A DNA stretch of 64,000 bases from Petrosia ficiformis (taxonomy: Eukaryota > Porifera > Demospongiae > Haplosclerida > Petrosiidae), in assembly GCA_947044365.1 (NCBI GenBank), contig OX345636.1, positions 22,229,466 through 22,293,465 of the forward strand, written 5' to 3'. Positions within the stretch are counted from its first letter, which is position 1, and the number at the start of each line of letters is the position of its first letter. A model generated the notes under the pieces. The model ran no database searches. It saw nothing but the letters and a program-made list of their open reading frames with translations, and had not been told where the DNA came from. Of this stretch, positions 32,985-43,609 are shown piece after piece. A program made the translations under genes and the position numbers.

Positions 32985-33930
32985 TGATGGTAAAACTCTT
33001 CCTCAAGATGATTGTGAAATTCATCCCATCTAATTCACACTTGGGAGGATGTAGATGTCTTGCAGTCAATTCATAAAGCCCTTTCTTTCTCTTGTCTCCA
33101 GCTTGACTGACATACTTTCAGGAGATACCTAAGCTACGGTTTCAGCAGTACTACCTATTCTGCACCTAATTGACATCAAATTATTGAAAGAAATGGATGA
33201 AGACGGTCAACTTACTAAAGACATCAAACATCGCATCAAGCAAGACCTTCAAACCCGTTACAGAGATAAAACTAGGGGTAGAAGTAATGGATATTCTTAA
33301 GATTGCCTCTGTCTTGGATCCACGCTTTAAGATGAAATACGTTACAGATGACATGGCCATGAAGGAAAATATAGTGATTGTGAATGTTCAGGTTTAAATA
33401 ATATGCAAGTACCTCCTAATACACCTATTCAAGATGTTTCCACTTAGTAGAATTGTACATACTTTATGATCATGGCCACTTTGCAGCTGTTATGACAGAT
33501 AGCGGTGTTACTAAAACAACTCGTCATAACCAAAAGTGAACAGTGGGATCACCTCAGAGTAGTTTGGTGAGCACAACTGACAATCCTTTGAATGGAAACT
33601 TTCCATATTAGCTACTGTAGTTAATCCTCATTTTAAGCAGTGTAAATTCTTCAGTTAAATTCTTCCTCTGAAACACAACTGTCAGCTCTCAAATTCTCTT
33701 GGAGGATAAAGAGAGTGATAGTGCTGATGAATCAGACTCAACATTTGAAGTCGACTTTTTCTTCAATGACTAACCTTTAGCAATTACAAGTGTATGTGTG
33801 TACCAGCTACATCCACAGGTTCAGAGAGTTTTTTCGATAGCTGGAAATAACAATAACGAGGTTTAGATCCAGTTTGACTCCTGACTATGTCAACATGTTA
33901 CTGTTTTTAAATACAAATTCTTTCAATTCA
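32985..33930 (+). pseudogene. ZBED-type hAT transposase remnant
   Basis: Plus-strand pieces in family order: LTWEDVDVLQSIHKAL (about 33035-33082) and VSAVLPILHLIDIKLLKEM (33140-33195), then LTKDIKHRIKQDLQTRYRD and ILKIASVLDPRFKMKY (33293-33342), the LDPRFK block. The final C-terminal dimerisation segment with FSIAGN and LTPDYVNMLLFLNTN lies at 33790-33930. Several frameshifts and stops occur. The N-terminal BED finger and catalytic start are missing. It lies directly after the 32428-32969 MITE. Confidence 0.7.
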
Positions 33931-35290
33931 TGATTATGTTTTTTGTACTTTCTGCGAATTAAATAAAATATTATGATAATTATGATGATTGACATTATAT
34001 ATATGTATATATATATATTTTATATATACATATATATAATCATAAAGTACTCTTAAAATAATCTGTAATCTGTATAAATATGTTTCATACAAAGAAATGC
34101 ATATACATAAAGTCTTAAACCGCTACTATCTCAGTAATCCTCACCTATTTTGACAGAACTACACACTTTCGGTATATTTATCTTGATTGCAGAATGTCTA
34201 TACAAAAAGGACAAATTTAGTCACTAATAGTTTGTTAATCATTAATTGAGGGCGTGTCCAGTATATTCGAATATTCCAGGCTTAATGTTTAAAAGTATTT
34301 AATTTGAACATACGGTAGAGAAGACACGTGTCACAGCTCGCTATTCGCTAATTAATTATTGATTTAAAGAAGTGGGCCATGAAGGTATTTTGCATAGAGG
34401 AGCACCAACAAAAGGGACTACATCAGATCTGTTAGAAAGGAACAGCATTATAAAGGATAAGTCTAAAATTCATTTGTGTTTTTGTACTTGATAAGAGTAT
34501 ATGAAATACGGACGGGAAAATTAACGTTGTAGCATTACTGTCCAATCTGTGAACTCTTAAATAAGCAGCATATGCTGAACAAGGTTTTAGTCTCTTGATG
34601 GTAGCTTTTAATTAAAAATCCAGCTGAAGTCCCTCGGTTTATCATGAGTAACAGCTTTGTTACACAGTCTAAACGATAATTTACCAGCTGGGAATTTTAA
34701 GTCTAAACAAATCAGCAGAAACTTTATTTAGATGTGGATACATTCAGTGTTTACAGGTATCCAGTTCAGGTACTTGTATATATAAAGGCAAACTGTATTC
34801 CTGAAATGAAGAAGACAGGATATACCCAAGTACAGATGGCCTTGAGAAATAAATGATATGATGTTGATGTTGATGTAGAGTGCTGTTGTCCAGCAGGAAA
34901 GAAGTCCAATGGTAGTTGTTAACACATTGGTGTCTTATCTTATTACTCTAGCAGGTTTCTTTCGACTTGGTATATATCCTGATGTTTTGACATACTGATT
35001 AATCACCCGGTGCAATTGTCCTCGTGGACACCGAATTGAATTGATCCTATTCCAGTAAATGGGTTGGGCAATCACCACCATGAGTTGCTGCTGTCTAAGG
35101 TGTGTGCAAAGGGGTTACTGATGATTTCTGATCCTTGACCAGTTGACCTACATTTGAGATGTTGATTCCCAGGCACTTGAATATCTTTGGTGGCATTATA
35201 GTTACTTGTACTGAAAAAAATCAAACTTTACCATTCCTATTGTTCCCAAGAACAAACCTCCAAATCAAATGAGGCTTCCTTTGTGTAATT
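33931..35290. other. No clear gene
   Basis: A TA-rich palindromic patch lies at 33996-34045. The remainder is AT-rich with no recognised element. Confidence 0.4.
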
Positions 35291-35578
35291 CAAATGAACA
35301 ACCATCTGTGTTTGAAGATAACACATTAACCGGTGTTAACATCATAGAAGGACTGTGTCATAGTGCCCAGGGAACAACTGCAATGGAACAGAAAACAAGA
35401 AGTCAAAGCAGCAATGCTTTATGATTTGAAGTGTGGTCAGTTAGTACAACAGAAAGAAAAAACAATGGCTCTTCTCAGGTTCTGCATTTATCCTAAGGCA
35501 ATTTTCTGGGGTAAAGAGAATGAAGAAAAGGCATATGAGAAGTACATGGGAAATCATGGCCACCAAAGTTTCACCTGA
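35291..35578 (+). pseudogene. YqaJ-type exonuclease fragment
   Basis: One frame reads EGLCHSAQGTTAMEQKTRSQ then SSNAL, a TGA where the family has Trp, and FEVWS. This matches the start of YqaJ-type (lambda exonuclease-like) domains found in animal transposon-associated proteins (TRxQSxxxxWFExRxGR). After a frame change, AIFWGKENEEKAYEKYMGNH (about 35498-35560) matches the WGxxNExxA block with a catalytic Glu. The rest of the nuclease is absent. Confidence 0.5.
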
Positions 35579-35604
35579 TGCCCTTGGTCTTTGATCTGTC
35601 TATA

Positions 35605-36079
35605 CAGGGGCTGATCCAGAAATAAACGTAGGACTACAACCCCCCCAGGTTGTAGTCCTACGTTTAATGCTTACATGCATATGCAGTGTCACAAGCCATA
35701 CTCATGATAATATACATATACCCTCAATTTTAATTTGGTTATGAATTGAAATTATTATCGAAACAATGAAGAGTCAAAAGTCTTCTTGGATATGCTTGAA
35801 CAAATGCTTGACAAACTTCATCTGCTGATACCCGTTCACCATAATGCATGGCAATAACAGAAAGATCAGACAAACGCTCCTCGCTCATAGTAGATTTGAA
35901 ATAAGTCTAAATTCTCCTTAGAAGAGAAAATGATCTCTCAGCCTTAGCACTAGAAATAGGCAGAGTACATGCAATAACTAATAGGCAGTGAATACAACAT
36001 TTTCTTTTGATCTATGCATATTTCTTTTATAGTTTCCACATCTATTCATAAATTTTGTTCAGAGCTGGATCTGCCACTG
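35605..36079 (-). mobile_element. Internally deleted ZMYM1-like hAT element
   Basis: The ends CAGGGGCTGATCCAG (35605-35619) and CTGGATCTGCCACTG (36065-36079) are inverted repeats of the hAT type. The minus strand between about 35985 and 35750 reads VIACTLPISSAKAERSFSLL, then STMSEERLSDLSVIAMHYGE and EVCQAFVQAYPRRLL, the C-terminal dimerisation domain. Only this part of the transposase remains. No clean 8-bp TSD is seen. A perfect hairpin lies just inside the left end. Confidence 0.7.
35624..35665. repeat. Perfect 18-bp-arm hairpin
   Basis: AAACGTAGGACTACAACC (35624-35641) and its exact complement (35648-35665) flank a 6-base CCCCCA loop. It lies 4 bp inside the hAT TIR at 35605-35619. Confidence 0.95.
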
Positions 36080-37080
36080 CTATAGTTGCTTTTGGGAATA
36101 GCAGAATTTTAATGCTAGTAGGGTTGGGCGATATACTCATTAATGTTGTGAGTAATTGAATTGCTGTAGTGTTACTGTGGCCAAAATATCATAAACGTTC
36201 ACAATCACTCAAGTTCCTTGACTGCAAACTTACAAGGTATCAATACTTTCCAAGTTTTTAAATTAATCTCAAACAGTAAGTTGCTTTGGTGCAAAGCTCA
36301 GTTGTCTCATCACACAGTATACCAATAAAAGGAGATTTGTTCAACTTTTTGTTAACAGCTAACCTATAGTGTTTTCATTTGCACTTGATAGGTGGCTAGA
36401 ACATATAGTTTTAAATCCCAGCATTCATCCACATAATGACAGCTTACAGTAATATAGTGTATAGCAAAAAATTTGAGTAAAATAGAAATTTTTGATAACT
36501 TCATGAATCGTCCAATAATCACGAAAATTAAATCACATGAAATTTTATTCTAAGACTACATGTTCATTAGTTTGCGTGAGAGATGTGTTTTTTATCTTAC
36601 TTCGACAAAGCAGGATTACTAGTCCCTACAGGTTATTGTAGATCCAGGTCATCCAAGAAAAACATAACAAATTGTTGAAATCTTTCTTGGAACGTGTCCA
36701 ACAATGGCAGTGTCCTCTGCACAGCAAAAGCAAAAAGACCATGCATGTAGCATCTCGTTCATGTGGCTATGGCTACTCCAGATGTGTTGATATACATGGG
36801 ATCCTCAAATCATGCCCTGTGCTCAGCTGCTCTAAACCACTTGCTATAATTATTGTCCCAAAGGCTAGTGCTGTAGCGATTACAGAATCAGTGGAGGCGG
36901 AGTGAACTAAGTATGCTCTAGCTAATATGCATGTGCGCTAGATCAATAAATCTATTCGAGATTTCGGATTAGATGATCGTTTCCATTTGAATTTTTGTAT
37001 TAGTTCTATGGTGGGATCCAGGATTCATTCGACATAAGCAAAAATTTGTGGTTAGTGGATTCTAATCATGTGGAGAACGC

Positions 37081-37120
<40 letters not shown>

Positions 37121-37164
37121 ACTTTATGAAGGCCCGAGTGACTGACATATTTATTAAGTTTCTC
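36080..37164. other. Mostly non-coding; hAT-like end and TA repeat
   Basis: TAGGGTTGGGCGATATACTC near 36120 resembles the TIR of the hAT element at 37451 and may be the end of a relative. The open stretch at 36672-36905 has no recognisable product. A TA microsatellite lies at about 37084-37116. Confidence 0.4.
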
Positions 37165-37578
37165 CAGCTAATAAAACCATAACATTGAACAAGAACCTTC
37201 ATCAGGGGATTGGAAAACTAAGTCGATTTACACACATTGTATTTAGTGCTGGGCGATAGTAGCAATATCACTATCACGATTGATAGTAAATAAAATATCA
37301 CGATACGATAGTATCACGATAGTAGCGTCTTTTCTAAACATTACACTAAAATTATTGAAGCCTTTTTTCTTCAGCTAATAAAACCATAACATTGAAAAAG
37401 AACCTTCATCTGGGGATTGGAAAACTAAGTCGATTTACACACATTGTATTTAGTGCTGGGCGATAGTAGCAATATCACTATCACGATTGATAGTAAATAA
37501 AATATCACGATACGATAGTATCACGATAGTAGCGTCTTTTCTAAATAAACATTACACTAAAATTATTGAAGTGAGTTA
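37165..37578. repeat. 207-bp tandem duplication spanning hAT left end
   Basis: CAGCTAATAAAACCATAACA starts at 37165 and again at 37372, and the two units match almost throughout. Each unit contains the flank, the 8-bp target-site sequence ATTGTATT, and the first part of the hAT element. The duplication therefore happened after insertion. Confidence 0.9.
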
Positions 37579-39591
37579 TTTTATTGATTAAAGATGGTCT
37601 ACAACAGTAAATAAATGATAAAATAGTCTACAACAGTAAATAAATGATAAAATAGTCTACAACAGTAAATAAATGGTAAAACACCCAACAAAATTATGTA
37701 CATAATAACTAAAAGATATAATGCATCAAAAGTTAGTCTAGGTTCTCTGCCAAAAAGACAAGCATCTGTACAGTGTCTGGAAGTAAGCACGACCTCTTTC
37801 TGTTTACTATATATCCAGCACTACTAAAGGCTCTTTCTGAAGGAACCGAGGTTGCTAGGTACTTTCTGGCAAGACAAGAAATAATTGGATATCTGTGAGC
37901 ATTTATAATAGAGGGTTCTCTTTAGCAGGTTCGTCATCAATGTACTTCAAAACTTCAGATTTGGCTCTTTCCACATTAGTAGCAGTGCTAAGGCATTCTT
38001 CCACAGGATTAATAACATCATCAATTAGCTCTAATAGCTTGTATTCTCCTTTTTGTTTTTTTCTAAGAGGCTCTTGTGCAGTATTATCATCAACTGTGAT
38101 TGATTGAATCTCACTAAGTATCTCTGATACTTCTATTTCAATTTCTGTAATTACTTGCTGCTTCTCTTCTTTGGGTAGGAATGACAAAGACTTAAATCTG
38201 GGATCTAAAAGAGTAGCCTTGTTCAGAATGTTAAGTTCGGATTCAAGATATCTTTGGTTTAGATTGGTTAACATACTTTTTCGTAGTATTTTTTTCAGGT
38301 TACTGTCAGAAGAAGTTGGAGCAAGGTGAATGTTTTATAGCTTGTATATAAGTGGTCGAATTGTTGAAATTGTCACCCATTTTTCCGCACCTAATGCTTC
38401 TGTAATTTCTACTAGGGGTTTCATAACTGACAAGTATGCTTCCATTATAGTAAATTCTCGATCGGATGGCATTAAGTCACCTTTACGAAGTTTCCAATAA
38501 GGCTGCACAGAGAGGTTGTTGTTGTTCTACAATTCTCTCTACCATGTAATAAGTAGAGTTCCATCTGGTGGTCACTTCTTGGATTAGGTTGTGTTGGGTG
38601 TGATGCAAAGCTACTTGTTTTTGTTTTAAAAGATAAGTGGATTTGGAAGAGTGATTAAAATGACTGACAAGTCTTCTACATCTTCCAACAACTCTTGCAA
38701 TTTCAGGTGCTTTTACTGCTTCTAATACAGCTAGTTACAGTGTATGACTAAAGCAACTGATATGTGGCCATTCAAGATCACTAATAGCCTGGACAATATT
38801 TTTACCGTTATCTGTAACAACTGCAGCAAGCTTAGAATATGATAGTCCCCAATCATCAATAATTCCTTCTAGTTCTCCAGCAATATTGTCTGAAGTGTGT
38901 GAATCAACAAACTCTCGTGTTTCCAGTAGATAATTATTAAGTTGGAATTCATTTGGTATAAAATGGATGGTTACACCAGTATAGGCATGGTTAGCTCTCA
39001 AAGTCCACATGTCAGTAGTAAGAGCAAAATAATCGATAGCTGATACCTTTTCACTAATTTTCATAATGATTCTGTAATGTTTATCCATCTAGCTGATGTG
39101 CTGGGGATTGATTGTCTCTTTTCCAAACTTTCTTGAATTGTAGTTTGTCCTTGATGAGTATGTTTAGGGTGGTCTTCTTTTGGTTTATTCTCAGATCTCA
39201 CTAGAGCCTTGTGGACAGTACTATGTGTGCTTTGAAGATGGAATCTCAGGTTTGTTGTGTTCCCTGAATACTTCAGTACTTTGGGGCAGAGTCTGCAATA
39301 AACTTGCTTTCTGTTTTTCCTTTCTTCTATTATTTTCCCATTTGAAGAAGGAAAACCAAAATGAGTCCATACTGAACTCGTGGCACCTTCGAGAGGCAAC
39401 AATTCCAGCGCTGCAGTACTTGAAGACGCCATTGTAACACTTCCTTGAGCGATTTATCTTTACACGTGGTATTATCGTGTGCATGCGTACAAACCACGTG
39501 GTGATCGTGATAACCCGATTGTAGCTATCACCATCGCGATAGTCAAATTTTATTACGATTATCGATCAATCGCGATTATCGCCCAGCACTA
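37451..39591 (-). mobile_element. hAT transposon (ZBED type) with perfect TSD
   Basis: The left end TAGTGCTGGGCGATA (37451, with an extra copy at 37244) and right end TATCGCCCAGCACTA (ending 39591) are perfect 15-bp inverted repeats. ATTGTATT at 37443-37450 and at 39592-39599 is a perfect 8-bp target-site duplication, diagnostic of hAT. Length is 2141 bp, right for a small autonomous hAT, and it contains a broken ZBED-like transposase on the minus strand. Confidence 0.95.
37733..39432 (-). pseudogene. hAT transposase, ZBED1/4-like
   Basis: From a start at 39432 (MASSSTAALELLPLEG) the protein has a BED finger (CRLCP...NLRFHLQSTH, about residues 45-70). A frame change near 39085 is followed by FALTTDMWTLRANHAYTGVT, AVVTDNGKNIVQAI and ISCFSHTL, the catalytic region of hAT. 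Then TTRWNSTYYMVERI, MKPLVEITEALG and LLDPRFKSLSFL lead to the dimerisation domain RYPIISCLARKYLATSVPSE with RAFSSAG, ending in a stop at 37733. Stops or frameshifts lie near 39061, 38735, 38480, 38340 and 37903. Family order and length are complete, so the element was autonomous before decay. Confidence 0.9.
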
Positions 39592-39859
39592 ATTGTATTA
39601 TATACTTGCAGAAAACTAAAAGAAAACTGGTTACAACAACCTAATCAAAACAAACCCAGAAATAATAAATAAACAACCTATACATGAGCAATGTAAAATA
39701 ATATATATTATATGTAATGTATAAACAATAAAACATATCTGAAACATGACAAAATTCCCCAAACTTGGGATTGTGAATTAGAATGTTTTGACTAGCAAGG
39801 TTCAAATATTTACGTAAGTGTGAAAAAATGCAGTTTTGCATATGTTGTAAATGTTGATT

Positions 39860-40200
39860 TTAATAACAATACCATGGTGACAGTGGTCTTCGTTGAAGTC
39901 TTATCAAAGAGTTTAGGTAGATAAGAGAAGCATAAACGTTTTCTTGTTCCGGTAGGAAGACTCACAAAGATATCATTCCCCACAGCCTATATAACATAAA
40001 ATAAAGTGTTTCTCAACGTCACAATTATCTATGATACAAATGGGTAGTACAATTATAATTATCTAAAAGTATATAATTAGTATTTAATTATAGGCTCTGG
40101 CACTTACAAACTTTGTAATCATATCCTCTTGTAAAGGCTTGACATCATATCCCATGTCCCTTGTAGTTTCCTTCACAGCTGTAAGAATAGCTCTCTCATT
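39860..40200 (-). pseudogene. RecQ-like helicase N-terminal fragment
   Basis: Minus-strand exon 1 (to 40108) reads ERAILTAVKETTRDMGYDVK then PLQEDMITKF and ends at a GTAAGT donor. A 121-bp intron ends in TATATAG, and exon 2 (39986 down) reads VGNDIFVSLPTGTRKRLCFS then YLPKLFDKTS. The order Q-motif (LxPxQ) then FVSLPTG is that of RecQ-family helicases. The expected GTGKS Walker A has become GTRKR, which should abolish ATP binding. The first ATG upstream (40217) is out of frame by two bases. The rest of the helicase is missing. Confidence 0.6.
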
Positions 40201-40217
40201 TCTTTCTGAACTCATTT

Positions 40218-41139
40218 TCTTGCATTTAACTATTTATTAATTAATGAAGAATTTAATTTAGCAACACAAAATGATCTGATTGGTGGATTTATCATTTATA
40301 CTATGCCACAACTCGTGTATAGGCGTGTTATCAAACCTTCTGTCTTTTACTGTGAGCAAGATGTGAAGGCAGTTTCATTCAGTGGATTAAGTAGATTTCT
40401 CTCTTATTATGATGTACTATAGGAAGGTCCTTCTGCTTTCCTCCCCAGCAATACAATTTGTTTCTACTGACAACAGTGGAGTGTTCAGCTCTCCACTATA
40501 GTATTTCTCTTATTCCCCTTTAATGAAATGAATTTCGCTAGTAGCAGTTGACATAAATAATACGGAAATACTTGGATCAGAGGGTGTAATAGGCAAAATA
40601 GGTTTTCCAAATTCAAGATCTTTACAGGTGTCATCACAGATATATTGTTTATACAAGATATGATTCTCTTACGAATAGATGTTTTACACCGAAAATGTTA
40701 TCTAGTGATTGTATAATGCTAGTTTCTTCATGTTTATTCCTTGCTTATGAAATGGATTCTGCCTGATGGTCTGATGGGCAATCTATTGCATACATATCAA
40801 AACTGAAAAAAGCACAGAAAACAAGATCTTGAGATGCAAGGACAAATTAATTCAGGAAACTCCTCCTATTCAATGATCAAAACTGCTCTTTTGGAGTAAT
40901 TAGCATAATCGATAATCAGAAAAATTTTCAATGTCGATTGATCAATCAATTCATGATTCTAGCCCTAGTTTGTACATGTGTATGCATATTGTACATACAT
41001 GATGTTACAGGAGATGTTGAAAGAAAGACACCGGAGGCAATGGAAACATGAAAATGAGAGTTGCCCCAGGAATGTGTAAAACTCACTTTGATAGAATTCT
41101 GAGATACAAGCCAATTAATTCTGTAAGTGTAACCTAAAC
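40218..41139. other. Non-coding; possible hAT-like end at about 40975
   Basis: Near 40930-40976 the sequence GATTGATCAATCAATTCATG with TCTAGCCCTA resembles the right end of a hAT element (compare 39560-39591). No partner was confirmed. No gene seen. Confidence 0.35.
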
Positions 41140-41410
41140 AACCAACATGCGTTGTATATGTAGTTAAGGAACTTGCGTCATTCCCGGGGGCTTGGTCAAT
41201 TAATGGGTGTGGTGCGTAAAAGGACGCGCTTTGAGACTTTGAGCTACAGACTGCAGGAAGATTCAGAATGAATGTAAAAACTGCTAATAACTATTGTTTA
41301 TATCGGAGAAACAATATAAATATAATGCGAGAATCTTTAACAAGTATAATAATAATTGATACATAGTCATCACAAAGCAATTATAGGGATATATCTTGTT
41401 TCTAAAACTG
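41140..41410 (+). mobile_element. Short Helitron-B-type derivative
   Basis: ATGCGTTGTATATGTAGTTA and GTCATTCCCGGGGGC match 43456-43503 of copy B. The right side (CACAAAGCAATTATAGGGAT, 41370-41390) matches the terminal motif at 17091 and 50077. The coding region is absent, so it is a non-autonomous derivative like 31893-32190. Confidence 0.6.
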
Positions 41411-41699
41411 CCAAATAAATTAAAGACTGACTTGTGTTTAAAATTTGAAAACTAATAATGACCGCATATTTTCGAGTATTTATTGACTCATGATTCCACT
41501 TCAGTATCTACTATTACTAATTATTTCATTGTTGTGGGTTTCTAAAATATAGCTTCCTGTAGGGTGTTGTGGTTATGATAACTATATTCATTATGCACTT
41601 ACTACAAATGGCACCATGTGATGAGAATATCTCTTTTAGATGAATAGAGGACAGACCTACATCTGCTCATTAAATCGGGTACTATTACACTGCTCTTCT
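41411..41699. other. No gene seen
   Basis: AT-rich spacer without recognised features. Confidence 0.4.
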
Positions 41700-41995
41700 G
41701 TTGCATTTCGACTTCTCAGTCTTAACCCTTGGCCTCCATTGTTGTGGGAGAAGCTGCAAGAATCGTCTTACTTGTGAAGGGCTAGTTGTACAGGTTTTAG
41801 AATTTGTTAAAGCAGGTATCTTTGGACTACACGAACCACTAGTACATTTTCATTTTCACGTACTAGTTTAAACAGAGCCCACCTAGCTTTATTCTCCATA
41901 CTAGTAATACTATGCTACCTGGTGTAAGAACTAAAGTGAACAGCTGGACACACAAGTTTCCATTGCTACAGTATTTCACAAGCGCTCTTTTTTAT
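41700..41995 (-). pseudogene. Helitron ORF1 5' fragment, antisense
   Basis: The reverse complement follows copy B from about 43540 to 43840. For example GGCCTCCATTGTTGTGGGAG (41731) is the complement of the stretch at 43806-43825, and TTGTGTGTCCAGCTG at 41945-41960 matches 43569. It faces away from the intact ORF1 that begins 1.6 kb downstream. A similar inverted ORF1 start lies upstream of copy A (9015-9240). Confidence 0.8.
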
Positions 41996-42065
41996 TACCT
42001 GAGATGATGTAACTTCCTTAACTATGTATATAACGCAAAAATATACATTTATAATATAATTATAT

Positions 42066-42450
42066 ATAGTTTGAGTAAATTCTTAATGACGAGCTGCTCT
42101 GTCATACCATAGCTTCTGCTTCTCTTGAGCATTCGACAGATTCTCCTTCACAAGTTCTGTCATCTTCATCATCTTGTCCCTCGTGGACAACAAATGAGAC
42201 ACTACACTCTCGTCAATCTTCTTGCTTACTTCCCAAGCTTGACGTAAGACATCGAGAGGTCCATTTACTGCTTTTCCATACAGTAACTCAAACGGAAAAA
42301 ATCCTGTTGATGCTTGGGGCACTTCTTCTTAAGCAAACAGCAGGTATGGAAGCATCTTATCCCAGTCCTTGCCTTCACTAGTGGCAGCTTTCCTCAGCAT
42401 GGCTTTGAGAGTCTGGTTGAACTGTTCCACCATTCCACCTGTCTGTCATT
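42066..42450 (-). pseudogene. Ty3/gypsy integrase C-terminal fragment
   Basis: The minus strand reads TGGMVEQFNQTLKAMLRKAA (about 42437-42380), the catalytic-Glu block of retroviral-type integrases (GxxERxNxTL), then WDKMLPYLLFA, a TAA stop at about 42330, and EEVPQASTGFFPFELLYGKA, the QxSTGxSPFELLYG motif of gypsy integrases, ending at 42083. Upstream coding is cut precisely at the TIR at 42451, so the gypsy copy was interrupted by that element. No LTR was seen. Confidence 0.8.
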
Positions 42451-42484
42451 TTTATAATGCCACGTTGTCGCACGTGACCAATTA

Positions 42485-42812
42485 ATGGCGTCTCTAGCTG
42501 CAACACCAAGGAGATCGCCTCGTTTAGCGAACAAAAGAGCTCGAGAAGAAATCCTTACCCAATCACGAAGTAAACTTCGACATTTTTTGAAAGTTACTGA
42601 TGTTGGATTTCTTGGGCATTTTACTCTCACCATTAAGAGCGAATGGAAGTGCCATTGAATCAGTATTTAGTTCACTGAAATATATTGCTGGAGGCCACTT
42701 GTCATCTGCAAATTACTCAACTACAGTTGGTTCATTGCTTACACAAAAAGAAACCCACATTAATCCACATGCAGAAAAAGAATATAGAACAAATGTATTG
42801 TATATCAATTAG
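42485..42812 (+). pseudogene. Probable transposase gene of the TIR element, deleted inside
   Basis: The start at 42485 gives MASLAATPRRSPRLANKRAR then EEILTQSRSKLRHFL, a basic nuclear-type N-terminus. A frame change near 42610 and presumably a large internal deletion lead to NGSAIESVFSSLKYIAGGHL with SSANYSTTVGSLL, and a stop at 42812. The second block resembles the final Glu-containing motif of RNase-H-fold transposases (P/Kolobok-like ESxFSxxKxxxG), but this is a weak judgement. Most of the catalytic core is missing. Confidence 0.45.
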
Positions 42813-42872
42813 TGTGTGTGTATGTGTTCAGCTGCAATGTATTCAGTTCAATTTAATCTTTGTTTTGATATG

Positions 42873-43376
42873 CTATATGCCTAAAACATCTCTTAGACTC
42901 TGACTTGTGTCAACCACTTTGCCTTCTTTTTCTAGATTAATTTCTTGCTGTGCTTTCATCATTTCATTGATTCGGGCATTTAATATTTTAGTAGTAATTT
43001 CAATAAATATACTATTACTAACATCTTTGGAAAATTCTACATCTGACTTGATGTTCTTCAAACACTCGAAGAAAGTATTTTTAAGTTTGTCACTACTGAT
43101 GATCGTTTTTGATAGATGTGGTACTTCAGAAGTAAATTGGCTTCCACATAACTTGCTAAACTCCATTAAAAGATCACCACCATATTTTAGCATTTTTGTA
43201 GACACTTGAGTCAAACCTTCCTGTGACAATTGTAACACTTCACTTGGAATGTATTCACTTTCTTTGTTAGCAATCATGTGTCTCAGCAAACTCAACTCTT
43301 GACAAATTTTTCTTTCTGATGAGTGTTGGGACAACATTGCTGCTGGTGTGGTTTGTTTGAATTGTCTTTTTATGGC
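42873..43376 (-). pseudogene. C-terminal part of second TIR-element gene
   Basis: An open minus-strand frame of about 165 codons reads KRQFKQTTPAAMLSQHSSER, then ELSLLRHMIANKESEYIPSE, and ends TSQSLRDVLGI with a stop at 42873. It is predicted to be mostly helical and acidic/lysine-rich. The upstream side is cut at about 43376 where Helitron copy B begins. It ends 60 bp from the convergent plus-strand gene. Not recognised; possibly the continuation of the 50132-50704 gene across the insertion. Confidence 0.5.
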
Positions 43377-43609
43377 CTGTAGGGCCATCCCTATAATTGC
43401 TTTCCACGGGGTTTAATGTATATATATATATATATATTCTTGTGTCACTTACACGAGTGTGCGTTGTATACATAGTTAAGGAAGTTACGTCATTCCCGGG
43501 GGCGGAACCAATAAAGAAGCGTGCTGGGAACTCTCTATCTTCTGCGAAATCCTGTAGCAATGGAAACTTGTGCGTCCAGCTGTTCACCTTTGTTCTTACA
43601 CCTGCTAGC

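Noticed and set aside
36119..40976. One large hAT element bounded by TAGGGTTGGGCGATA and TCTAGCCCTA
   Set aside because: The two ends match each other poorly and no shared 8-bp duplication was found. They are more likely separate solo ends.
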